The notes under the pieces were generated by a model that was not told the DNA's origin, made no database searches, and was given only the letters and a program-made list of their open reading frames with translations. A stretch of DNA of 64,000 nt from Phycisphaeraceae bacterium (GTDB taxonomy: Bacteria; Planctomycetota; Phycisphaerae; Phycisphaerales; UBA1924). The DNA is taken from the NCBI GenBank assembly GCA_019636535.1, contig JAHBXK010000008.1, positions 55,021 through 119,020 on the forward strand, given 5' to 3'. Position numbers and translations under genes: made by a program. Of the stretch, positions 17,743 to 26,971 are shown piece by piece. Numbering within the stretch: position 1 is the stretch's first letter; every line of letters starts with the position of its first letter.

Positions 17743-19715
17743 CACGCGGCCCCCTGCTTCGGCGACACCGATGTCGCAAGACTCGCCTGTTTCCAGCAAC
17801 GAACGATGCGATCGATCAGGCTTCGCAACTCGACTTTCGTGATGCGGTCCCGGCCTTCCGCCGCATCCGGTGCAAACTCCCATTCAGTAGAGTCGATGAG
17901 CGCTGTGACCCTCGCTCGAAGTTGAACGGGAAGGCTCGTCGGCAGGGCATCCATCGCTTCTCTCGCCGTGATCGCCTGTCCCTCGGTGCCAGCGCAATCT
18001 CCGATCAAGGTAGTCAGCACGCTCCCAGCGTCCGCCACACCTACATCTCCGCCCACGATGGCCTGAACGGAAGTCAACGCCCGCCGCCGGGCTCGGCGCA
18101 GACGCAAGGCGTTGGCATCGCTCCTCCACCATCGAGCCAGACCAATGCCGACGAAGCCGGCCGCGTACATGAACGCCGGAGCGACAGCGGCGGCACCCAG
18201 CCACGACAATGAGAGGCCCGATATCCGTCGGTCCAGCAGAATTGGGCGGCCGTCCAAGCCCGAGCGGTGAATGTCCGCCATTCCGCCGGGAAGTTCACGA
18301 CGGACAATCTCCGCTTCTGTTGTTCCAGTCGGGCCGGAGTCGCCGTCATCATCATCCGGCAGACCGATCGACGCCGAGCCATGGATCGAAATCGGAATCG
18401 GATTGCTCCACGCCGTGCGATACGCTTCATCGACCGGATCGAAGTACGTCAGTCCGATCGGCGGAATCTCACGAACCTGATCGGAACGAGCCCTGACTCT
18501 CACGTCGAATCGCGCGACGCCCCCATCGAGGTTCGGCAGGATCGGATCGGCCGGGATACGCAAGAGCGGCTCACTCCGGGTCATCTGCGATGCAAGGTCG
18601 AGCGCTGGCACCAGCGAGATCGGATGCGGCCCTTTGACCGTGACGGTCAGTTCGATCGGTTCCCCGACGCTCGCCGAGACCGGCCGCGAGGAGGAAGCAA
18701 TTTCGTAGCGGCCGACAAGCCCCGAGAAGTTTGCCGGACGCGAATCCGCAGGCAACGGAAGCACCGTGATGTCAACCGGCGAAGCGATCGACGCCTGACG
18801 TTCGAGAATCGAAAGATCATCCCACGGCGCATCCGTGAAACGCCGAGGCCGTTGACCGATGACGGCGTCGTAGTCGACTCGTGCCGGTCCGACCGAGAGC
18901 CGACCAGACCTCTGCGGGATGAAGACCACGTCGACCGTGAGCGCTTGCCGGCGTGTTCCACCGACGACCCGTTCATCGATCCGAGCGGTCACAGGCTGTC
19001 CGTTCAACGTGGTTTCAAACTGACGCGGGTCGGACCGGACTGCTCCGCGTGATCCTGTTGTCGATGATCGGGTGGGTGTCGACGAAGGACCGGGAACGAG
19101 TCTCGCGATCAACGGATCGAACGGGAGCGACACCCGCACGTTTCTGACCGGCTTGCCGACGATCCACGTAAGGGTCGCGAGCACCGGCTGACCGACAAAC
19201 ACGCGCGTGGATTCGATCATGAACTCCAGACCGAATTCGGGGTCCTCGGTCGGCTCCTCGATCCGGATTCGTGCCGGTTGAGATGTGAGCCGCCGGGCCG
19301 ACGGACCAGCGCCGACAACCACGTCGATCGCGGGGATCTCGAACACGCCCGTCCGATCAAACCTCACCTCATACACCATCACCATCGTGATCGTGCGGCG
19401 CGTCGTCGTTTGTCCGTTGATCGACATCGTGAAACTCGACGATCGGTCCTCACTCCGCAGGAACCCAATCTCCGCACCATCGATCTGTGGCCACGCGGGT
19501 TGCTGGGCTTCACGCGAACCCTGAACCGTGACGATCAACGGCACCGAATCGCCCACGTACCCGCGCTCCGGTATCGCGACGTCGACCGAGAGCGACTCCG
19601 GCTGCGCGATCGCGCTCGCCTGTGTCAACAACGCCAAGGCCAAAACCAACCCGAACCGCAGCACACGGCCCGACCGGGCCATCACGCGCCAACGTGTATG
19701 CAGAACGGTCGTCAT
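17742..19715 (-). CDS. batD: BatD / oxygen-tolerance family membrane protein
   Basis: 657 residues from ATG 19715 (TGATG with the preceding stop; a GTG one codon upstream is equally compatible). Signal peptide ending near AIAQPES, then several Ig-like beta domains (VAIPERGYVGDSVPLIVTVQG, VFEIPAIDVVVGAGPSARRL, VFVGQPVLATLTWIVG, VGEPIELTVTVKG) typical of BatD, a transmembrane segment near residues 535-560 followed by an Arg-rich stretch, and a cytosolic helical tail resembling the one in the lipoprotein encoded upstream. Predicted to sit in the cytoplasmic membrane with the VWA proteins. BatD proteins are widespread in MoxR operons, without a defined biochemical activity. Confidence 0.82.
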   Translation of the reverse strand: MTTVLHTRWRVMARSGRVLRFGLVLALALLTQASAIAQPESLSVDVAIPERGYVGDSVPLIVTVQGSREAQQPAWPQIDGAEIGFLRSEDRSSSFTMSINGQTTTRRTITMVMVYEVRFDRTGVFEIPAIDVVVGAGPSARRLTSQPARIRIEEPTEDPEFGLEFMIESTRVFVGQPVLATLTWIVGKPVRNVRVSLPFDPLIARLVPGPSSTPTRSSTTGSRGAVRSDPRQFETTLNGQPVTARIDERVVGGTRRQALTVDVVFIPQRSGRLSVGPARVDYDAVIGQRPRRFTDAPWDDLSILERQASIASPVDITVLPLPADSRPANFSGLVGRYEIASSSRPVSASVGEPIELTVTVKGPHPISLVPALDLASQMTRSEPLLRIPADPILPNLDGGVARFDVRVRARSDQVREIPPIGLTYFDPVDEAYRTAWSNPIPISIHGSASIGLPDDDDGDSGPTGTTEAEIVRRELPGGMADIHRSGLDGRPILLDRRISGLSLSWLGAAAVAPAFMYAAGFVGIGLARWWRSDANALRLRRARRRALTSVQAIVGGDVGVADAGSVLTTLIGDCAGTEGQAITAREAMDALPTSLPVQLRARVTALIDSTEWEFAPDAAEGRDRITKVELRSLIDRIVRCWKQASLATSVSPKQGAA

Positions 19716-20737
19716 CACCAGTCCCTCTCCACTCGCACCGTCCGACCCTGCATCTGACGCTTCAGCCGTTCGAGCGCTGCCCGCTCACGCCGTTCCTTGT
19801 CGAGAATCTGAGCCGCGATGGGGTTGAATCCTCTCACCTCCGACGTCTCGCCTTGTGCGGGCGGTGGTTGCGCCTCTTCGCGTTCCGCGTCCGTCGACTT
19901 CGAAGCGTCTTCGCCTGCCCCCTCACGCTCGCGCGACGGCTGACCGGATTCGCTCTTTCCCTGATTATCCCCGGCCGGATCGCTCTGTTGACCACCCTGC
20001 CCGGATGAGTCTGGGCTTTGCGGCTCTTCGCCACCGGCCTGCGGCTGCGAGCCGTTCGGTTGTTGTTGCTGCTCTGAGTTGTCGCCTCTCTGCGAATCTC
20101 CCTCACCCGCCTGCCCATCCTGCTGCTGCGAGTCTGGAGCATCCTGACTCTCTCCGCTCTCATTGCCCTGATTCTGATGCTCCGATTGTTCCTGCTCCTG
20201 CTGACGAAGCAGTGCCTCGATCAGCCGCTGGGTCAGTTCGATGTTGCGTTCCATCTCGGGATCGGGTCCGGCAGCGATCAGTGCCGATCGGAACCAACGT
20301 TCCGCGCGCGTCAAGTGCTCGATTGCCTGTTCGGGTGATTCTTTCATTACCGCGACACCCATGCCGTGCTCAATCCGTCCCAAAGCTGTTCGTGCCGGCC
20401 CAAGCAGCCGTGGATCTCGCGATGATCGCTCGATCGACTCGATGGATGCAACAGCGCGCGCTCGCTCCTTCTGATCGAGCGAATTTGCTGCGCACAACGC
20501 GGCGTTCAGCTCCGCCGATCGTCGAAGCGCCGTATCGGTCGCTTCGCGAGCCGCCGCCTTGAACAGCGGCGCAGCACGCTCCGGGCTTCCCGACGCCGCC
20601 AGTGCAGATGCTTCCCGCATCAGCCTCCGTGCCGCGGCGTCGTCGGCCAGCGAGGCGTTTGCCATCGTGTGCATCACGCACGCGCACGCGGCGACGGCCA
20701 GCAGCCAACGGCTCGGCATGCCTGCAGGGCGGTTCAC
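19715..20737 (-). CDS. batC: TPR protein with low-complexity Gln/Glu/Ser/Gly tail, BatC-like
   Basis: 340 residues from GTG 20737: this start overlaps the BatB stop (GTGA) and is preceded by AAGGAGG, the best ribosome-binding site in the operon. Signal peptide (RWLLAVAACACVMHTMANA), TPR-type helices about residues 30-180 (ASALAASGSPERAAPLFKAAAREA, AIEHLTRAERWFRSALIAA), then a roughly 110-residue low-complexity region of Gln, Glu, Ser, Gly, Asp and Pro, and a charged helical end (LDKERRERAALERLKRQMQ). TPR plus disordered acidic tail is the BatC layout; likely periplasmic scaffold. No catalytic motif. Confidence 0.72.
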   Translation of the reverse strand: MNRPAGMPSRWLLAVAACACVMHTMANASLADDAAARRLMREASALAASGSPERAAPLFKAAAREATDTALRRSAELNAALCAANSLDQKERARAVASIESIERSSRDPRLLGPARTALGRIEHGMGVAVMKESPEQAIEHLTRAERWFRSALIAAGPDPEMERNIELTQRLIEALLRQQEQEQSEHQNQGNESGESQDAPDSQQQDGQAGEGDSQRGDNSEQQQQPNGSQPQAGGEEPQSPDSSGQGGQQSDPAGDNQGKSESGQPSREREGAGEDASKSTDAEREEAQPPPAQGETSEVRGFNPIAAQILDKERRERAALERLKRQMQGRTVRVERDW

Positions 20738-21768
20738 GCGTTCCTCCTTCGCTTCAGCGATAGCCCCAGCAAGGGCTCCACGCACAAACAGACCAGCCCG
20801 ACCGCAAGGAACAACTGAAACGACTCAGACCATCTCAACGCAGGGGTCGAGTCCGTTCGCGTCTGCGATCGATCCCGCATCAGCCTCGCATACACGCGGT
20901 CCATCTCGATCGATCCCGTCCCGACATTCAGGAACACGCCGCCCGGCGTGGTGTCGGCGATGGCCTGCAAGACGCCCGTAACCTGCCTCGTCACAACCGG
21001 CTCACCCCGATAGACCTGCTGCGTGACACCGTCCTCGGCGGGGATCGTTGCGCCGGTGAGTTCGGACCCAAGACCGATCGTGATGATCCGAACGCCAGCC
21101 GCCGCGGCCTTCTCCGCAGCGCCCAGCGGGTCCGACTCGTGATCCTCGCCATCCGTAATCAGCACGATGTCTCTTGCGACCAGCGAGTCATGAGCAGGCT
21201 CGGGGTTCTCGCTGTCGATGCCGAAGAGTTCCAGCGCTGCCCGTATGCCCTCACCGATCGCCGTGCCGCCCCGGCCGACCGAGTCGGGCGAGAGCGAGTC
21301 CAACGCAAGACGCGCGAAACCCACGTCCGTCGTCAGCGGGCTCTTCACCGAGGCGCTCCCCGCGAACACCACGATCCCGATCCGCTCCCCGCGAACCGTC
21401 TCCATCGCGTCCGCCACCGCGAGTTTCGCACGTTCGAGCCTGTTCGGGCGAAGGTCCCGCGCCAACATCGATCGCGACACGTCGACCACGAACACGACCT
21501 CGCGTGCGGGCCGCTGCACGGGCCTCGGTTCGGGCGAGTGCGCGGGCCGCGAAAGCGCAACGGCCAGCGACGCGAACGCCACAAGCAGCACCCCAGCGCG
21601 CAGCACCGACCGTCCCCGCCTCACGCTTCCGGCCCACGGCGTTGCCCTTGCTGAGCCATAGAACCGACGCAGTGCGGCCCTTGTCAGCCCGTTCCCCAGC
21701 ACGGCGAGCAGCGCGAGCGGCACAACGCCAAGCAACAACCACAACCACGCAGGCTGTAGCAGGTTCAT
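20734..21768 (-). CDS. batB: VWA-domain membrane protein, BatB-like
   Basis: 344 residues from ATG 21768, overlapping the BatA stop by ATGA. Two N-terminal transmembrane segments (about residues 5-25 and 55-73), then a von Willebrand A domain with an intact metal-binding site: D96-x-S98-x-S100 (VVDVSRSM), T in GGTAIGEGI, D in LITDGEDHESD. A C-terminal transmembrane helix (LFLAVGLVCLCVEPLLGL) follows. The standard BatB topology puts the VWA domain in the periplasm. It presumably partners with the neighbouring BatA protein and is acted on by the MoxR ATPase. Confidence 0.85.
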   Translation of the reverse strand: MNLLQPAWLWLLLGVVPLALLAVLGNGLTRAALRRFYGSARATPWAGSVRRGRSVLRAGVLLVAFASLAVALSRPAHSPEPRPVQRPAREVVFVVDVSRSMLARDLRPNRLERAKLAVADAMETVRGERIGIVVFAGSASVKSPLTTDVGFARLALDSLSPDSVGRGGTAIGEGIRAALELFGIDSENPEPAHDSLVARDIVLITDGEDHESDPLGAAEKAAAAGVRIITIGLGSELTGATIPAEDGVTQQVYRGEPVVTRQVTGVLQAIADTTPGGVFLNVGTGSIEMDRVYARLMRDRSQTRTDSTPALRWSESFQLFLAVGLVCLCVEPLLGLSLKRRRNA

Positions 21769-22925
21769 GCCCCGACCCTCCTCAGCACGGTCGACGCCAG
21801 CGCCAACTCCAGCGCAATCAACGCCGCCGCGGCAATGGCCAGTGGCGCGAACCGCTCCGCGTAATCCACGAACTCCGTCGTCCGAACCGTTGTGCGTTCC
21901 AGCCGATCGATCTCCCCGTAGATCGAACGCAACGCATCGCCGTCCTGAGCGCGGAAGTACCGTCCGCCCGTCAGCCGAGCGATCTCCTCCAGTTCGCTCT
22001 CGTCGATCCCCGCCGCCATCGGCACCAGTTGCTCGCCTCCAAGCGGATCGCGCCGAACCACGTACGCCGGCGCGCCAGCCCCGATACCGATCGTGTACAC
22101 GCGGATGCCCCACTCGCGGGCCAGTTCCGCCGCTTCAAGGGGCATCCGCTCCCCCGCGTTGTTCTCGCCATCCGTCAGCAGCACGATCACCTTCGACTTG
22201 ATCCGTAGCCGTCCTTCGTCGTTCGGCTCACCGCTCGCGTCCCGGGCGGAAACCTCCTGCTCAGCCTGGCGAAGCCGCGCTGCCGCGAGCGCCAACGCGT
22301 CGCCCACGGCCGTGCCGTCCTCAAACTGCTGCACGGCGGGCCGGATCGAGTCGACCAGGTCCGCCAGTGCGCGCGGGTCTCGCACCAGCGGGCACGCCGT
22401 CTCCGCAAACCGCGCAAACGTGACCAGGCCGATCAGGTCCGCCGGCCTGCCCGTCAGCGACTTGCCGTCGCCGATCAAAAACTCGCGCAGCACGCGCTGC
22501 ACAACGTCCAGCCTCGTCAGCAACTGCCCGTCGATCTGCATCCGATGCCGCATCGACCCCGACCGATCCACCACCAGTTGAATCGCCACGGCGTCGGTCG
22601 ATGTCCGTACTCGCCCGAGCCCCATCTGCGGCCGCGCCAGCGCCGCAACGAGCAGCAGCATCGCCAGAACCCGGAGCACGCCCAGCAGCGGCAGCAAGCG
22701 CTGACGCAACGTCACGGGCATCGCAGGCAGCGACGCGAGCGTCGGCAGCACCGGCGACGGATCACCATCGACCGATCTCACCGTCTTTGCCCGACGTTGC
22801 CACCACACCAGCCCGAGCGCTGCGCCCGCCGGAATCAGCAGCAGCCAGGCCCACGGCGAGTGCCAGTGCATCGCGTCCCACGAAGACGCCAACACCGTGC
22901 TCACATCGGTCAAGGAGAGCGTCAT
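21765..22925 (-). CDS. batA: VWA-domain membrane protein, BatA-like
   Basis: 386 residues from ATG 22925 (ATGA overlap with the upstream lipoprotein gene). Membrane helices at about residues 25-43 and 80-97, VWA domain with D120-x-S122-x-S124 (VVDRSGSM), the conserved T in DGTAVGDALALA and D in VLLTDGENNAGE, then a C-terminal membrane helix (APLAIAAAALIALELAL). Arrangement and position next to BatB are those of BatA. Confidence 0.85.
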   Translation of the reverse strand: MTLSLTDVSTVLASSWDAMHWHSPWAWLLLIPAGAALGLVWWQRRAKTVRSVDGDPSPVLPTLASLPAMPVTLRQRLLPLLGVLRVLAMLLLVAALARPQMGLGRVRTSTDAVAIQLVVDRSGSMRHRMQIDGQLLTRLDVVQRVLREFLIGDGKSLTGRPADLIGLVTFARFAETACPLVRDPRALADLVDSIRPAVQQFEDGTAVGDALALAAARLRQAEQEVSARDASGEPNDEGRLRIKSKVIVLLTDGENNAGERMPLEAAELAREWGIRVYTIGIGAGAPAYVVRRDPLGGEQLVPMAAGIDESELEEIARLTGGRYFRAQDGDALRSIYGEIDRLERTTVRTTEFVDYAERFAPLAIAAAALIALELALASTVLRRVGA

Positions 22926-24142
22926 GCGGCCGCCCTCCCCGTTCGATTCGGTCGAGCTCTCGCGCTGCGTGCCGCCGCGATGCGGCCCTCACGCACGTGT
23001 CTCATCTGCCGCACGAAACCACGCAAACTTCGAATCCCCGCGATCCACGCCGTTGCTCGATCCGCAACACCCGGATGAAACCGCGCAGTCTCAAAGCACG
23101 CCGCCGCCATCGCCGCCGATTCGCGAGCCTCCGCCGTCCAGTCTTCCGGCGATGCGCCACACACAACCGCCTTCGAGATCTCGGCCGCGGTCAGACTCTG
23201 TGCCCCCGGCCCGAGTTCCTCCACCAACACAGCCACGACCCTCGCGTGCAACATTTCAAGCACGGTCGCAGGCGGCAGCGCGTCCGCATCCCGATCCTCA
23301 CCCATCGACTTCAGCGCCTCTTCCAACGCCGGCAGCGGCGCCAACGCCGCGGGTGTTCGCTTCGCCCTCATCGCCGCAAGGCCGAGCACCGCGAGCGGAA
23401 CCACCAGCATCGTCACTCCCACGCCGAGCCGCACCCACACCCAAGGGCCGATCGGCGCACCCGCCGGAGTCGGCGCCAGCGACACACCTCCGCCGATCGC
23501 CGCCGCGAGTTCCGCAGTATCCTCCGGCGCATCCTCAACCAGCGACCGAACCTCGACTCGCACCGGCGCAAGCGTCAACGCCCGCGCACCCTCATCCTCC
23601 CCCGCGCCAACCTCAACGCGAATCGGCGGGATCGCCCTCTCGCCCGGCATGAACGGTTCGTAAATCACCGTGCGAACGAACCGCGTACGTCCGTCCGCCC
23701 CCACGATCGGCCCCCGATCGTCCACGTCGATCGCCCGCAAGCCCTCGATCTCAGCCATGTCCGCGGGCCACACCGGCGTCAGTGGGGGGGGCAAGGGAAG
23801 CGGTGGGGCCGACGTCGCCGTGCTTGCTTCGCCCACCGGCTCAAAGTCCAGCCGGAGCGTCACACGCAACCGTTCCGCAACCGTCATCGACGTCGTGGAT
23901 ACTTCCTGCGAGAGCGTGATCGCGCCCTGCCCGCCGACGACTCCACCGATCGAGACCTCCTGTTGAATCGCCCCGGCTCGCTCCGCCGGTGCTTCCGATC
24001 TCGCTTCCACTCCTTGATCAGCAACAGTCCGCCCATCGCACCCGCCCACCAACAACGCCACGATCGCTGCGACGGCACACGCCGTCACGCGCGGCACTCG
24101 CCTTCCGCCTCGCAACACTCGTGCGCATCCACCGGCCCTCAT
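22922..24142 (-). CDS. Lipoprotein of the Bat operon with a single transmembrane segment
   Basis: 406 residues starting at ATG 24142 (ATGA with the DUF58 stop). Lipoprotein-type signal with lipobox LLVGGC (C35), an extracytoplasmic beta-rich part to about residue 215 with the sequence ITLSQEVSTTSMTVAERLRVTLRLDFEP that resembles the first domain of BatD, a transmembrane segment (VWVRLGVGVTMLVVPLAVLGLAA, about 228-250), and a cytosolic helical region ending in Arg-rich sequence. It occupies the place of the DUF4381-type protein in other MoxR operons. Lipid anchor plus later transmembrane helix is unusual; the lipobox could be fortuitous. Confidence 0.6.
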   Translation of the reverse strand: MRAGGCARVLRGGRRVPRVTACAVAAIVALLVGGCDGRTVADQGVEARSEAPAERAGAIQQEVSIGGVVGGQGAITLSQEVSTTSMTVAERLRVTLRLDFEPVGEASTATSAPPLPLPPPLTPVWPADMAEIEGLRAIDVDDRGPIVGADGRTRFVRTVIYEPFMPGERAIPPIRVEVGAGEDEGARALTLAPVRVEVRSLVEDAPEDTAELAAAIGGGVSLAPTPAGAPIGPWVWVRLGVGVTMLVVPLAVLGLAAMRAKRTPAALAPLPALEEALKSMGEDRDADALPPATVLEMLHARVVAVLVEELGPGAQSLTAAEISKAVVCGASPEDWTAEARESAAMAAACFETARFHPGVADRATAWIAGIRSLRGFVRQMRHVREGRIAAARSARARPNRTGRAAA

Positions 24143-25020
24143 CGCCTTCGCTCCCGCGCCATGAAGAACCGCGCCAGCGCATCCCCCGGCCTCGAGTCCG
24201 TCGAGATCGTGACATGGTCGATCCCCGCACTCCGCAAGTCTCCCGCCACCCGCGAACGCAGCCGCTCAGCCTCCCGCGCATACGCCGACCGAACCATCGC
24301 GCTCGACGTGTCCAGCGTCACACGCAGCCCCGATTCCGGGTCGCGCATCTCGATCAACCCCGCCGAGACCAGCCGACGCTCGCGCGGATCCACGATCTCC
24401 ACCGCGATCGGCTCGTGCCTCGACGTGATCGTCCGCAGGTCTCGCTTCGGGCTCGTGCCGAGAAAGTCGCTGACCACAAACACCAGCGCCCGCCTGTGAA
24501 GCACCGACGCCAACCGTTCCGCCGCCGCCGCCAAGTCCGTCCCTTTGCCGCGCGGCTCAAACGCCAGCAGATCGCGCACCAGCCGCAGCGCGTGCCGCGT
24601 CCCCTTCCTCGGTGGGACCCACCGCTCCACCCGATCCGAGAACAGCAGCAGCCCGACTCGGTCCCCCTTCTTCACCCCCGCAAAGCCCAGGATCGCCGCT
24701 ACCTCCGCCGCCACGCGCCGCTTCGTCCGTCCCGCCGCGTTCGAAGCAAACAGCCCCGACGCCGAGCAATCCACGGCCAGCACGACCGTCAACTCGCGCT
24801 CTTCGCTGAACCGCTTGATGAAAGGACGACCCGCCCGCGCGGTTACGTTCCAATCGATCGCACGCACGTCGTCGTCCGGCTGATACTCCCGCACATCCGC
24901 GAACTCGATCCCGCGCCCCTTGAATGCCGACGAGTATTCCCCGGCGAACACCTCCGTCACCTGGTGACGCGTGGTGATCTCCAGTCGTCGAACTTCTCTG
25001 GCCAGTTCCGCCGCGTTCAT
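24139..25020 (-). CDS. DUF58 protein (degenerate VWA fold), MoxR partner
   Basis: 293 residues from ATG 25020; a longer version from TTG 25077 is possible but adds unconserved sequence. The DUF58 signature is present: GEYSSAFKGRGIEFADVREYQPDDDVRAIDWNVTARAG, FIKRFSEERELTVVLAVDCSASG. The VWA-like region follows with a Cys in place of the middle serine of the metal site (VDCSASG). Cytosolic. Universally next to MoxR ATPases, as here (133 nt downstream of moxR), and thought to connect the ATPase to the membrane VWA proteins. Confidence 0.9.
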   Translation of the reverse strand: MNAAELAREVRRLEITTRHQVTEVFAGEYSSAFKGRGIEFADVREYQPDDDVRAIDWNVTARAGRPFIKRFSEERELTVVLAVDCSASGLFASNAAGRTKRRVAAEVAAILGFAGVKKGDRVGLLLFSDRVERWVPPRKGTRHALRLVRDLLAFEPRGKGTDLAAAAERLASVLHRRALVFVVSDFLGTSPKRDLRTITSRHEPIAVEIVDPRERRLVSAGLIEMRDPESGLRVTLDTSSAMVRSAYAREAERLRSRVAGDLRSAGIDHVTISTDSRPGDALARFFMARERRR

Positions 25021-25111
25021 AATCGGTTCGTTGTCGTCTTCTGTCGTGCAAGCGAATCGCTCAAAGGCCACGCTCAATCAAAACTCGTGTAGGATCACCC
25101 GCTCTGCCCCT

Positions 25112-25143
25112 CCGTGCCTTCGTGCCTATGTGCCTCCGTGCCG
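25112..25143. repeat. Four tandem 8-bp units (TCCGTGCC-type) between moxR and DUF58
   Basis: Units at 25112, 25120, 25128 and 25136 read TCCGTGCC, TTCGTGCC, TATGTGCC and TCCGTGCC. They lie in the only sizeable gap (132 nt) inside the Bat operon. A related array in the opposite orientation is found at 61321-61364. Confidence 0.7.
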
Positions 25144-25152
25144 TTCCCTTCA

Positions 25153-26310
25153 TCACGGTGTCGGCACGTGGTTCAGTATCCACCGAACGATCACGTCGCT
25201 CGTCAGGTCGCGTGCCTCCGCCTCATACGACGGAATCACCCGATGCCGCAGCACCGCCGGCGCCACGCTCTTCACGTCGTGCGGCGTTACATACGCCCGA
25301 CCCTCCAGAAACGCCGACGCCTTCGACGCCAGCGCCAGCGAAATGCTCGCACGCGGCGAGCCGCCGAACTGCACCAGCCGCTCGGCCGCCCGCTCCGCCC
25401 CCGCGTCCACATCCGCCCCGTGCCCGCGATGCCCGTTCCGGCCCGCGCTCGCACGCCGACCCGACAAGCTCCCCGAAGCCGCCGCCGGCGCCCCGAGCCC
25501 CATCGCGTCCGGCGTCCGCGTCGCGTGAACCAGGTCCACGATGTAGTCGCGAATCCGCTCGTCCATGTGAACGCTGTCAACCAGCGTCCGCGCCTGCAGG
25601 ATGTCGCGCGGGTGAATCACGGGCGAAACCCCGCCCGCGCCCGCGACAGTTCCCGGCTTGGTCCCCGTGCTCGTCCGCGCCATCGCGTCCACGATCCGCC
25701 GCTCCTGCTCCTTGCTCGGATACCCCACCGTGATCTTCAGCATGAAGCGGTCCACCTGCGCTTCGGGCAGCGGGTACGTCCCTTCCTGCTCGATCGGGTT
25801 CTGCGTCGCCAGCACCAGGAACGGGTCGGGCAGCACATACGTCTCATCCCCGATCGTCACGCGTCGTTCCTGCATCGCCTCCAGCAGCGCCGATTGCACC
25901 TTCGCCGGCGCACGGTTGATCTCGTCCGCCAGCACGAAATTCGCGAAGATCGGCCCCTTCCTCGCCGAGAACGTCCCCTCGCGCGGGTTGTAGATCTGCG
26001 TCCCGATCAGGTCCGCCGGCAAGAGGTCCGGCGTGAATTGGATCCGCTTGTACGTCGCGTCGATCGCCCCCGACAGCGTCGAGATCGCCAGCGTCTTCGC
26101 CAGCCCCGGCACGCCCTCCAGCAAGACGTGCCCGCCAGTCAACAGGCCGATCACCAGCCCGCGCACCATCTCGTCCTGGCCGATCACCGTCTCATGCACG
26201 CGGCGCAGCAGCCGCGCGATCGGTTCCGCGCGCTGCTGAATCAACTCCGCCGTTGCGGCCGAACTCGCTGCGCCGCCCATGCTCGTACCGCTCATTCCTA
26301 CTTGGCTCAT
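25153..26310 (-). CDS. moxR: MoxR-family AAA+ ATPase
   Basis: 385 residues. Walker A GVPGLAKT (about residues 66-73), Walker B VLADEINRA (about 127-135), sensor 1 LATQNPIEQEGTYPLPEAQVDRFM, and the C-terminal lid domain. A Gly/Ala/His-rich insertion (GNGHRGHGADVDAG) of about 40 residues interrupts the lid domain before RLVQFGGSPRASISLA. MoxR proteins act as chaperone-like ATPases for VWA-protein assemblies. First gene of the eight-gene - strand operon; the start at ATG 26310 gives a 25-residue Ser/Gly/Ala-rich leader, and ATGs at codons 6 and 11 are alternatives. Confidence 0.92.
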   Translation of the reverse strand: MSQVGMSGTSMGGAASSAATAELIQQRAEPIARLLRRVHETVIGQDEMVRGLVIGLLTGGHVLLEGVPGLAKTLAISTLSGAIDATYKRIQFTPDLLPADLIGTQIYNPREGTFSARKGPIFANFVLADEINRAPAKVQSALLEAMQERRVTIGDETYVLPDPFLVLATQNPIEQEGTYPLPEAQVDRFMLKITVGYPSKEQERRIVDAMARTSTGTKPGTVAGAGGVSPVIHPRDILQARTLVDSVHMDERIRDYIVDLVHATRTPDAMGLGAPAAASGSLSGRRASAGRNGHRGHGADVDAGAERAAERLVQFGGSPRASISLALASKASAFLEGRAYVTPHDVKSVAPAVLRHRVIPSYEAEARDLTSDVIVRWILNHVPTP

Positions 26311-26497
26311 GCGACTGAATCCTCCGCATCACCTACGTCTCGACCGCCGACCTCGTGCGAGGCCAATCGCCCCGATCACGCCCGTCACGCGTGCGCCTTT
26401 GCGGGCGCACCACCCATCGGCCGAACCGCTGCGCGCTCCGGCCACACGTCCTCTTCTGGTTCCCCGTGCGTCAGGATGCGCTCGGCCCACACTCCCG

Positions 26498-26971
26498 TCA
26501 CGACCCCCGAACCTCGAACAGGAACTCGATCTCCACCGGCACACCCAGCGGCAAACTGCTGCACCCCACCGCCGCGCGCGCGTGCTTCCCAGCCTCACCG
26601 AAGATGCCGATCAGCAACTCCGACGCCGCGTTGGCCACCTTCGGATGGTCCCTGAACTCCGCCGTCGACGCCACGAAACAGCCGATGCGAACGACCCGCT
26701 CGACCGCCGACAACCCCCCCCGATCCGCCAGCGCCGCCTTCGCCGCGGCCAGCGCGTTCAGCGTGCACTGAACAGCGCAAGCCCGCGCGTCCTCCAGCGA
26801 AACGTCCGTCGGCACAATCCCCAAACCGACAGGCTTTCCATCCTTGATCGGTATCTGTCCGGATATATACAGCAGCCGACCCACCAATTGTGCTGGCACA
26901 TACGCCGCCACAGGCACCGAAGCCACAGGCAGCGTGTGCCCAAGTTCCGCCAGTCGTGATTCTGGATTCAT
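26498..26971 (-). CDS. RidA/YjgF/YER057c family protein
   Basis: 157 residues from ATG 26971 (longer frames have no support). Family core: YVPAQLVGRLLYISGQIPIKDGKPVGLG, DARACAVQCTLNALAAAKAAL, VVRIGCFVASTAEFRDHPKVANAASELLIGIFGEAGKHARAAVGCSSLPLGVPVEIEFLFEV. The catalytic arginine of canonical RidA (in the motif usually ending in RA-x-V) corresponds to HARAAVG, so imine/enamine hydrolysis is plausible. The longer subgroup with the ELGHTLP start is often annotated only as RidA family. Independent of the Bat operon (188-nt gap). Confidence 0.88.
   Translation of the reverse strand: MNPESRLAELGHTLPVASVPVAAYVPAQLVGRLLYISGQIPIKDGKPVGLGIVPTDVSLEDARACAVQCTLNALAAAKAALADRGGLSAVERVVRIGCFVASTAEFRDHPKVANAASELLIGIFGEAGKHARAAVGCSSLPLGVPVEIEFLFEVRGS

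Noticed and set aside
22601..24499. 632-codon open frame on the + strand
   Set aside because: Antisense to BatA and the Bat lipoprotein, Arg/Ser-rich with no domain.
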